From contig NZ_PDWT01000001.1 in assembly GCF_010093345.1 (NCBI RefSeq), positions 496,001 through 560,000 on the forward strand: 64,000 bases of DNA, read 5' to 3'. The translations under genes were made by a program, and so were the position numbers. Position 1 is the stretch's first letter. Each line of letters opens with the position of its first letter. Of the stretch, positions 47,618 to 56,000 are shown in pieces. The DNA is from Pseudoxanthomonas yeongjuensis. GTDB lineage: Bacteria > Pseudomonadota > Gammaproteobacteria > Xanthomonadales > Xanthomonadaceae. The notes under the pieces are model-generated. The model did not search any database, was not told the origin of the DNA, and saw nothing but the letters and a program-made list of their open reading frames with translations.

Positions 47618-50600
47618 TCAGCGAGGTGCCGGCTGGTTCTTGTGTTCCAGGTATTCCCTGGACGGCTCGTCCAGCTTGTCGCCCAGCATGCGCCGCACCA
47701 CGATGAAGAACACCGGGATCAGCAGCAGACCGAGGAAGGTGGCGAATATCATGCCGCCGATCACGCCGGTGCCGATCGCGTGGCGCGCGTTGGCGCCGGC
47801 GCCGCTGGAGACCGCCATCGGCATCACGCCCATGATGAAGGCGAACGAAGTCATCAGGATCGGGCGGAAGCGCAGGTGCGCCGCTTCGACCACCGCGTCG
47901 CGCAGGGTCTTGCCTTCGCGGCGTTGTTCCACCGCGAACTCGATGATCAGGATCGCGTTCTTGGCGGCCAGGCCGATGATGGTGATCAGGCCGATCTTGA
48001 AGTAGATGTCGTTGGGCAGGCCGCGGGCCATGGTCAGCAGGATCGCGCCCAGCACGCCCATCGGCACCACCAGCAACACCGCCAGCGGGATCGACCAGCT
48101 TTCATACAGCGCGGCCAGGCACAGGAACACGACCACGATGGACAACGCCAACAGCAGCGTGGCCGCGTTGCCCGCCAGGATTTCCTGGTAGGACATGCCG
48201 GTCCAGTCGTAGCCGAAACCCGCGGGCAGGTCGTTGGCCACGATTTCCTCCATCGCCTGCATCGCTTCGCCGGAACTGCGCCCCGGCGCGGGCGAGCCGT
48301 TGATGTTGACCGCGGCATAGCCGTTGTAGCGGGTCAGCGCGGGCGGACTGGTGATCCATTCGGTCTTCATCACATTGCTCAACGGGATCATGGTGCTGTC
48401 CACCGAACCGGTGCCGGCGGCGGTGACCAGGTTGCTGGGCGTGTAGAAATGGCTCAGCGCTTCCGGACCCATGCGGAATGGGGCGTCGGCCTGCAGGGTC
48501 ACGCGCTTGATCCGGCCTTCGTAGAAGAAATCGTTGACGTAGACCGGCGCCAGCATCAGCTGGATCGCGCTGTAGATGTCGCTGACCGACATGCCCATGG
48601 CCTGGGCCTGCACGCGGTCCACGTGCAGCTTGAGTTGCGGCGCGTCCTCCAGCGTGTTCGGCCTTACCGCGGTCAGCGCCGGATTCTGGTTGGCCTTGCC
48701 GAGCAGGATATTGCGCGCATCGGTCAGGGCCTTCTGGCCGGCGCCGCTGCGGTCCTGCAGGTACATGTCGAAGCCGCCGAACTGGCCCAGACCGTTCACC
48801 GTCGGCAGGTTGACCACGAAGATGCTGGCTTCCTTGATGCCGTAGAGCATGCCGTTGAGCTTGCCGATGAACTCGGTGGCGCTGATGTCGCGCTCGCCCC
48901 AGGGCTTGAGCTTGATGAAGGCCATACCGACGTTCTCGCCGGAACCCACGAAACTGAAGCCGGTGATCTGCATCATGCCTTCGAATTCCGGCTGCTTCTC
49001 CAGCATGCCGCGCATCTGGGTGAAGACCTCGCCGGTGCGCTTCATGCTGGCGCCGGGCGGCAACTGCACGATGGCCAACGCGTAACCCTGGTCCTCTTCC
49101 GGCAGGAAGCTGCCGGGCAGGCGGGTGAACAGGAAGCCGCACAACAGCGCCAGTACCGCGAACAGGACCATCCAGCGCGGCGCATGCTTGACCGCGCTGC
49201 CGATGTGGCCCACGTAGGTGCGGCTGATCTTGTCGTAGTACTTGTTGAAGGTGCGGAACACGAAGTTGGACTTGTGCTGTTCGGTCGGCTTCAGGAAGGT
49301 GGCGCACAGCGCCGGGGTGAAGCCGAGCGCCAGGAACGCGGAGAAACCCATGGCGATGGCGATGGTCAGCGCGAACTGCTTGTAGATCTCGCCGGCCGCG
49401 CCGCCCTGCAGCGCGCTGGGGATGAACACCGCCGCCAGGACCACGGTGATCGCGATCACCGCGCCGGTGATCTGGCCCATGGCCTTGCGCGTGGCTTCCT
49501 TGGGCGGGAGTTTCTCGTCGGTCATGATCCGTTCGACGTTCTCGATCACCACGATCGCGTCATCGACCACGATGCCGATCGCCAGGACCATCGCGAACAG
49601 GGTCAGCTGGTTGATGGTGAAACCGATGATCGACATGCCCAGGAACGTGCCCAGCAGCGCCACCGGGATCACCAGGGTGGGGATGATGGTCGCGCGGATG
49701 TTCTGCAGGAAGATCAGCATCACCAGGAACACCAGCACCAGCGCCTCGCCCAGGGTCTTCACCACTTCCTCGATCGAGATCTTGACGAAGGTGGTGCTGT
49801 CGTACGGCGAGAACCAGGACACCCCCTGCGGGAAACTGGGCTGCAGTTCGTCCATCTTCGCGCGCACGGCCTCGGCCACGTTCAGCGCATTGGCGCCAGG
49901 CAGCAGCTGGATGGCGAAGGCGCCGGTCGGCGCACCGTTCCATTGCGTGTCGAAGCCGTAGGAAGAAGAGCCGAAGGCGACGCGGGCCACGTCCTTGAGC
50001 CGGACCGTGGTGCCGTCGCTGTTGGCGCGCAGGATGATGTTCTCGAATTCCGAGGGCGAGCTGAAGCGGCCTTCCGCCGAAACCGTGGCGGTGAAGCCCT
50101 GGTCGCTGGGCGCGGGCGCCGAACCCAGCGAGCCGGCGGCGAACTGCACGTTCTGGCTGCGGATCGCGGCCAGCGCCTGGCTGGCGGACATGCCGTAGCC
50201 TTTCAGCTTGTCGGGATTCAACCAGATGTTCATCGCGTACTCGGCGCCGAACTGCTGGGTGCTGCCGACGCCGGGGATGCGCGAGATCTGGTCGAGCACG
50301 CGCGAACCGACGATGTCGCTGAGCTGGTCGCGGTTGACCGACGGATTTTCAGAACGCAACGCCGCCACCATCAGGAAGCCGGCGTTGGCCTTGGCCACGA
50401 CCACGCCCTGCTGGGTCACTTCGGTGGGCAGGCGCGGGGTGGCCAGTGCGACCTTGTTCTGCACCTGGACCTGGGCGATGTCGGCGTTGGTCCCGGTTTC
50501 GAAGGTCAGGGTGATGTTGGCGCGGCCGCTGGCGCTGGAGGACGAGCTGAAATACAGCAGGTGGTCGATGCCGGTGAGCTGCTGTTCGATCACCTGGGTG

Positions 50601-50782
50601 ACCGCTTTCTCGGTGGTTTCCGCACTGGCGCCCGGGTAGGACGCGCTGACCGTCACCTGCGGCGGGGCGATGCTGGGATAGGACTCGACGCCGAGGTTGA
50701 GGATCGAGATCACCCCGGAAATGGAGATCAGGATCGCTACCACCCAGGCGAAGATCGGGTGGTCGATGAAGAACTTGGGCAT
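47618..50782 (-). CDS. RND multidrug efflux permease (pump 2, MexB/SmeE-like)
   Basis: A 1054-residue HAE1 permease close to the AcrB/MexB/SmeE group. It shows FFIDHPIFAWVVAILISISG, SYPSIAPPQVTVSASYPGASAETTEKAVTQVIEQQLTGIDHLLYFSS, the proton-relay GIVVDDAIVVIENVERIM, and second-half GLAAKNAILIIEFAVE. Members expel detergents, dyes and many antibiotics. It lies 12 bases after its lipoprotein adaptor gene and ends at a strong terminator, so there is no adjacent gene for an OprM- or TolC-type channel. The pump is presumably completed by a channel encoded elsewhere. Confidence 0.93.
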   Translation of the reverse strand: MPKFFIDHPIFAWVVAILISISGVISILNLGVESYPSIAPPQVTVSASYPGASAETTEKAVTQVIEQQLTGIDHLLYFSSSSSASGRANITLTFETGTNADIAQVQVQNKVALATPRLPTEVTQQGVVVAKANAGFLMVAALRSENPSVNRDQLSDIVGSRVLDQISRIPGVGSTQQFGAEYAMNIWLNPDKLKGYGMSASQALAAIRSQNVQFAAGSLGSAPAPSDQGFTATVSAEGRFSSPSEFENIILRANSDGTTVRLKDVARVAFGSSSYGFDTQWNGAPTGAFAIQLLPGANALNVAEAVRAKMDELQPSFPQGVSWFSPYDSTTFVKISIEEVVKTLGEALVLVFLVMLIFLQNIRATIIPTLVIPVALLGTFLGMSIIGFTINQLTLFAMVLAIGIVVDDAIVVIENVERIMTDEKLPPKEATRKAMGQITGAVIAITVVLAAVFIPSALQGGAAGEIYKQFALTIAIAMGFSAFLALGFTPALCATFLKPTEQHKSNFVFRTFNKYYDKISRTYVGHIGSAVKHAPRWMVLFAVLALLCGFLFTRLPGSFLPEEDQGYALAIVQLPPGASMKRTGEVFTQMRGMLEKQPEFEGMMQITGFSFVGSGENVGMAFIKLKPWGERDISATEFIGKLNGMLYGIKEASIFVVNLPTVNGLGQFGGFDMYLQDRSGAGQKALTDARNILLGKANQNPALTAVRPNTLEDAPQLKLHVDRVQAQAMGMSVSDIYSAIQLMLAPVYVNDFFYEGRIKRVTLQADAPFRMGPEALSHFYTPSNLVTAAGTGSVDSTMIPLSNVMKTEWITSPPALTRYNGYAAVNINGSPAPGRSSGEAMQAMEEIVANDLPAGFGYDWTGMSYQEILAGNAATLLLALSIVVVFLCLAALYESWSIPLAVLLVVPMGVLGAILLTMARGLPNDIYFKIGLITIIGLAAKNAILIIEFAVEQRREGKTLRDAVVEAAHLRFRPILMTSFAFIMGVMPMAVSSGAGANARHAIGTGVIGGMIFATFLGLLLIPVFFIVVRRMLGDKLDEPSREYLEHKNQPAPR

Positions 50783-50794
50783 GGGGGAGTTTCC

Positions 50795-51958
50795 TTATTC
50801 CGGCTGGGCGGCGACGGGCGCGGGCTTGCCGGCGGCGGGTGCCGCGGGCTTCCAGGGCACGGCCTTGGCGGGCGCGCCTTCCTTCACCTTCTGCAGGCCG
50901 GAAACGATGACCTGGTCGCCGGCGGCCAGGCCGCCGGTGATCAGCCAGTTGCCGCCGGTGGCATCGCCGGTGACCACATTCTTGCGGACCACGCTGCCAT
51001 CTTTGCCGACGACCATGGCGTAACCGCCGGCGGCGTCGCGCTGGATCGCGGCCTGCGGGACCAGGAACGCGTTCTTCTGCTCGCCCAGGGTCGCGCGCAG
51101 GGTGACGAAGCTGCCCGGCAACAGTCTCTTGTCCGGGTTGGGCAAGGTCGCGCGCAACGAAATCGCACCGGTGTTCGGATCGACGACGGTGCCGGAGAAA
51201 TCCAGCTTGCCGGTTTCGGCATAAGGCGTGCCGTCGGCCAGCAACACGCTGACCGTCGATTCGCCGTCGCCGGACAGGGAGACGTTCTGCGCGTTGCGCA
51301 GTTGTTCCAGTTCGCTGGCGCTGATCGAGAAGTTGACGTACAGCGGATCCAGCTGGTCCACGGTGGTCAGCAGGGTCACGTCGCCCTGGCCGACCAGTGC
51401 GCCCTCGGTCACCTGCTGCTTGCCGGCGCGTCCGGAAATCGGCGCGCGCACGCTGGCGTAATCCAGGTTGATGCGCGAGCTGGTCACCCCGGCCTTGGCC
51501 GATTGCACGGCGGCGGCGGCGCTGCGTTCGGTAGCTTCGGCGTTGTCCAGGTCCGCCCTGGACACGAACTTCTGCCCGATCAGCTGGCGTGCGCGATTGG
51601 CGGCGACATGCGCATTGGCATAGCTGGCCTGGGCCGATGCCAGTTGCGCCTGGCTGGCGCTCAACGCGGCCTGCAGTGGCGCCGGGTCGATCTGGAACAG
51701 CACCTGGCCTTCCTTCACGTCGCTGCCTTCCTGGTACAGGCGCTTGAGCAGCACGCCGGGAACGCGGGCGCGTACATCGGAGCTGCGCACGGGGGCCAGG
51801 CGACCGACCAGGTCGCGCTGCAGCGGTACGTTCTGCGCAACCGCGGCGATCACGCCGACTTCCGGCGGCGGCGGGGCGGGTTGTTCCTGCTTCTTGCAGG
51901 CCGCCAGGGCCAGAAGCAGCGCGCAACTCAGGGTAAGCATGCGAAGGGGAGAGGTCAT
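50795..51958 (-). CDS. RND efflux membrane fusion lipoprotein (pump 2)
   Basis: A 387-residue adaptor with a lipobox (LSCALLLALAAC, Cys at about 21), as in MexA/AcrA. It contains VGRLAPVRSSDVRARVPGVLLKRLYQEGSDVKEGQVLFQIDPAPLQAALSASQAQLASA (lipoyl domain and coiled-coil start) and LDYASVRAPISGRAGKQQVTEGALVGQGDVTLLTTVDQLDPLYVNF. The C-terminus is Ala/Pro-rich. The ATG at 51958 has GGAG upstream. It follows the tetR gene (about 15 bases after its stop) and precedes the permease, so the three genes form one operon controlled by the TetR protein. Confidence 0.92.
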   Translation of the reverse strand: MTSPLRMLTLSCALLLALAACKKQEQPAPPPPEVGVIAAVAQNVPLQRDLVGRLAPVRSSDVRARVPGVLLKRLYQEGSDVKEGQVLFQIDPAPLQAALSASQAQLASAQASYANAHVAANRARQLIGQKFVSRADLDNAEATERSAAAAVQSAKAGVTSSRINLDYASVRAPISGRAGKQQVTEGALVGQGDVTLLTTVDQLDPLYVNFSISASELEQLRNAQNVSLSGDGESTVSVLLADGTPYAETGKLDFSGTVVDPNTGAISLRATLPNPDKRLLPGSFVTLRATLGEQKNAFLVPQAAIQRDAAGGYAMVVGKDGSVVRKNVVTGDATGGNWLITGGLAAGDQVIVSGLQKVKEGAPAKAVPWKPAAPAAGKPAPVAAQPE

Positions 51959-51972
51959 GGGGGGGCTCCGGA

Positions 51973-52641
51973 TCAAGGCCTGGAAATGGGGAATATAGGA
52001 TGTGGTTGTGTCGGTGCTGGTGATGCATCGACCGAGAAGGCACGAAGGAAGGCATCGACAGCGAACCCGGCCCAGTGCTTGCGGCGGTCGTCGCTGTCGC
52101 GATGCGGCACTGCGAAGCGCTGGCGCTCGAAATCGAGGCCCACGATCATGCCCAGCAACAGTTCGGCTGTGTAGTGAGGATCGTCATGCCTGAGCTGCCC
52201 GCTGCGCATGGCCAGGCGCAGCCACTCGGCCAGGCGTCGCTGCAGGGTTTCGCAACCGTCGCGGTACAGGGTCCGGGCTTCTTCGGGGAACTGGGAGGCC
52301 TCCGCGCTGAGCAACTGGCAGGTGGCGACCACGGACGGGTCCGACAGGCGCTGCAGATGCTCCATGGCGAACCCGAGCAGGGTCGTGCGTGGATTGGTCG
52401 CTCCCCCCGCCTTGCCGTCCAGGCGCGCGGTAGCCATGTCCAGGTGCTCCTGCATGACACTGCGCAGCAGTTCCTGCTTGCTGCCGAAATGCGAATACAG
52501 GGTCTGTTTCGAGCAACCCGCACGCGCCGCCACCGCGTCCATGCTGACGCGGAAACCCTGTTCGGCCATCAGTTCGCGCACTGCATCGTGCACACGCTGA
52601 CGTCGCAGTGAAGCGGGGGAAGGGAGGGGGGAGGGCTGCAT
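51973..52641 (-). CDS. TetR-family repressor of efflux pump 2
   Basis: A 222-residue regulator. The helix-turn-helix is ELMAEQGFRVSMDAVAARAGCSKQTLYSHFGSKQELL (about residues 23-60), with a variable ligand-binding half after that and a Pro-rich N-terminus. It is the first gene of the tetR-adaptor-permease unit. A perfect 8-bp inverted repeat (AACTGGAC-N6-GTCCAGTT) lies four bases upstream of its ATG. This suggests autoregulation of the whole operon. The inducer is unknown. Confidence 0.88.
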   Translation of the reverse strand: MQPSPLPSPASLRRQRVHDAVRELMAEQGFRVSMDAVAARAGCSKQTLYSHFGSKQELLRSVMQEHLDMATARLDGKAGGATNPRTTLLGFAMEHLQRLSDPSVVATCQLLSAEASQFPEEARTLYRDGCETLQRRLAEWLRLAMRSGQLRHDDPHYTAELLLGMIVGLDFERQRFAVPHRDSDDRRKHWAGFAVDAFLRAFSVDASPAPTQPHPIFPISRP

Positions 52642-52644
52642 CGA

Positions 52645-52666
52645 AACTGGACTATACCGTCCAGTT
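52645..52666. promoter_or_regulatory. TetR operator palindrome
   Basis: AACTGGAC (52645-52652) and GTCCAGTT (52659-52666) pair perfectly around TATACC. On the minus strand the centre reads GGTATAGTCC, so the operator overlaps a possible -10 (TATAGT). The ATG is at 52641, so the leader would be very short. Confidence 0.7.
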
Positions 52667-52687
52667 CACAATTTGGCTAGTGCCGGG

Positions 52688-52873
52688 GAGGGGCGAGGAG
52701 TGAGTGGAGAGGAGTGAGTGGAGGAACTTAGGAACGAGGAACGAGGAACGAGGAACGAGGAACGAGGAACGAGTGTAGGCGGGTGCGGGCGTCTGGCGCC
52801 GCTCTCTGCATGGCGGCGCTTCGCCCTTCCGCTCCCACTCACTCCTCACTCCTCTCCACTCACTCCTCGCTTC
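52688..52873. repeat. Heptad repeat array with six exact GGAACGA units
   Basis: GGAGTGA-type units at 52690-52725 are followed by six exact tandem GGAACGA units at 52731-52772. A GC-rich loop (52775-52835) follows, then the complementary CACTCCTC units at 52836-52873. It separates the divergent tetR and gdhB genes. Confidence 0.85.
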
Positions 52874-52992
52874 AAAAGACGAAAGGACGAACAAGCCCGA
52901 ATTCTTCGGCGGTTCGCTGGCGCGGCCTGTCGTTTCACCGGAAAGTACGGGCATTTGTGGCCGTGCAACAAGGCGGTCATCGCCTTCAGGGC

Positions 52993-52998
52993 TACAAT
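52993..52998 (+). promoter_or_regulatory. -10 box for NAD-glutamate dehydrogenase
   Basis: TACAAT about 27 bases before the ATG at 53025. It argues that the upstream TTG at 52998 is not translated, because transcription would start after it. Confidence 0.4.
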
Positions 52999-53024
52999 TG
53001 CGGACTGCCTACAAACACAGAGCC

Positions 53025-56000
53025 ATGTCCTGCATGAACGCTGTTCGCAAACCGAAAAAAGCCGCGAAGTCCCCGTCCAAAACCGAATCCGCCGCTGGCA
53101 AGGCCAGCAAGCCTCCGGCTGCGAAGCCAGCGTCCCCCAGGCCCTCGCCGGGGCTCTCGCTGGAGCCTGTTTTCGCTGCGATCCGCAAGCGCCTGCCCGC
53201 GGCGCGCCAGGCCGAAGCCAAGGCATTCGCGGAGTCGTTCTACAAGCGCATGGAAGAAGACGAATACCCGCACCACAGCCCCGAGGCCTGGGCCGCGCTG
53301 GCCTGCGACATGCTCGATTTCGCCCGCGTGCGCAAACCCGGCACGGCCAACGTGCGCGTGTTCAACGCCAGCCTGAAGGGCAATGGCTGGGAGTCGCCGC
53401 ACACCGTGCTGCAGATCGTCAACGACGACATGCCGTTCCTGGTCGATTCGGTGAGCATGGCCCTGGCCGATGCCGGCATCGGCGTGCACGTACTGGGCCA
53501 CCCGCTGCTGCGCTTCACCCGCGACAAGGCCGGCAAGCTCACCGCGGTCGGCGAGGGCAAGTCGGAATCGTTGATGCTGCTGGAAATAGACCGCCAGCCG
53601 GCCGGACAGATGCCAGTGATCGAGGCCCGCATCCGCCAGGTGCTCGGCGAAGTCCGCGCCATCGTCCAGGACTGGAACGCGATGCGCGACAGGATGCTGT
53701 CGTTGTCCGAGGAGCTGGCCACGCGGCGCATGCCGATCGACGACGCCGGGCGCCGCGAGGCGCAGGAGTTCCTGCGCTGGGCCGCGAGCGACCACTTCAC
53801 CTTCTTCGGCTACCGCGAATACCGCATCGAGCAGAAAAACGGCGAACGCATCCTCAATGCGCTTGATGGCGGCCTGGGCCTGCTGCGCGGCAAGGACCAC
53901 TCCACCGCCCGCAACGTGAAGTCCCTGGCTGCGTACTACATGCCGCAATCGGGTTCGGTGGATACGCTGATCCTGACCAAGACCAACGCGCGCTCCAGCG
54001 TGCATCGCCCGGGCAACATGGACTATATCGGGGTGCTCGAATTCGACGCCAAGGGCAATCCGGTCGCCGAGCAGCGCTTCATCGGCCTGTACACCTCCAG
54101 CGCCTACAATCGCCGCCCCTGGGAAATCCCGTTGGTGCGCGAGCGCCACGAACACGTGATGCGCCAGTCCGGCCTGTTGCCCGACAGCCACAGCGGCAAG
54201 GCCTTGCGCCACATCCTGGAAACCCTGCCGCGCGAAGAACTGTTCCAGTCCAGCGAGGAAGAGCTCAGCCGCACCAGCATGGGCATCCTCGGCCTGCAGG
54301 AGCGCGTGCGCAGCAAACTGTTCCTGCGCCGCGACCGTTATGGCCGGTTCTTCTCAGCGCTGGTGTACATCCCGCGCGAGCGTTTCAACACCGACGTGCG
54401 CCTGCGCATCGAGGCGCTGTTGAAGGAAGCGCTGCACGGCGAATACGTGGACACCACCGTCCAGCTCGGCGAATCGCCGCTTGCGCAGTTGCACCTGGTG
54501 GTGCGGCCGCACGCCGGCGAACTGGTCAAAATCGACACCGCGCAGCTCGAGGCGCGCCTGGCCCACCTGTTGCGCAACTGGCAGGACGACCTGCGCGAGA
54601 TCCTGATCGCCCGTCATGGCGAATCCGAAGGCCTGAGGCTTTCCGGCAGTTATGCACGCGCCTTGCCGGCGGGATACATCGAAACGGTCACGCCGGAACT
54701 CGCCGCCAGCGACGTGGAAAGCCTGGCCGCGCTCCAGGGACCGCACGACCTGCGCCTGAGCCTGCACCTGTCGCGTCGCCAGCGCGACGGCGAAGGCCGG
54801 TTGCGGCTCAACCTTTACCGCCAGCTGCAGGACATCTCACTGTCCGATGCGCTTCCGCTGATGGAGAACATGGGCTTGCGGGTGATCTCCGAGCATCCGT
54901 TCCGCCTGGAAGTGGACAACGCGGCGACGTACATCCAGGAATTCGAGGTCGAATCCAGCAGCGGCGAGATCGACGTCGAGAACCGCAGCGCCGCGTTCGA
55001 GGAGGCCTTCGCACGGGTCTGGCGCGGCGATGCCGAGAACGACGGTTTCAACCGGCTGGTGCTGGGCGCCAGCCTGGAATGGCGCCAGATCGCGCTGCTG
55101 CGCGGCTACTGCAAGTACTTGCTGCAGACCGGAGTGCCGTTCTCGCAGAATTACGTGGAAGAAACCCTCAACCGCTATCCGCTGCTGGCGCGATTGCTGG
55201 TGGAGCTGTTCGAGGCGCGTTTCGACCCGGCAACGGGTCGCGAAAGCAAGGCCGAGATCAAGCTGGGCCAGCAGCGTTTCATGCAGCAGCTGCATGCGCT
55301 GGCGGGCGGCGACGAGGCTACGTTGAAAGCGCTGCAGTACGTGGTCGACGCACGCAGCGACAAGCGCGAGCGCCAGGTCGAGGCCACCCACAAGACCCTG
55401 CTCAAGCTGATGGATCGCGTCTCCAGCCTGGACGACGACCGCATCCTGCGCAGTTTCATCGGCGTGATCGAAGCCACCCTGCGCACCAGTTATTACCAGA
55501 AGGGCAGCGATGGCCAGCCCGCGCACACGATCAGCTTCAAGCTGGATTCGGCGCGGGTCCCGGACCTTCCCAAGCCGCGCCCGTATCGCGAGATCTTCGT
55601 CTACGGGCCGCGCGTGGAAGGCGTGCACCTGCGCTTCGGGCCGGTGGCGCGTGGCGGCCTGCGCTGGTCCGACCGGCGCGAGGATTTCCGCACTGAGGTG
55701 CTGGGCCTGGTCAAGGCGCAGATGGTGAAGAACACGGTGATCGTTCCGGTCGGCGCCAAGGGCGGCTTCTTCGTCAAGCAATCACCAGTCGGGGGCGACC
55801 GCGACGCGGTGCTGGCCGAGGGCATCGCCTGCTACAAGATGTTCATCCAGGGCCTGCTGGACATCACCGACAACATCGTCGGCAACAAGATCGTGCCGCC
55901 GGTCGACGTGGTCCGCCACGACAACGACGATCCGTACCTGGTCGTCGCCGCGGACAAGGGCACGGCCACGTTCTCGGACATCGCCAACGGCCTGGCCATC

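Noticed and set aside
47510..52174. A 1554-codon open frame on the plus strand
   Set aside because: It lies opposite the pump 2 permease and adaptor genes. The sequence is rich in Arg/Gln/His/Gly, shows no homology, and arises from GC-rich codon bias in the real genes.
52688..52873. Possible CRISPR-like array
   Set aside because: The units are 7 bases long, directly joined and without spacers. The flanking arm is complementary, which indicates a hairpin-forming repeat.
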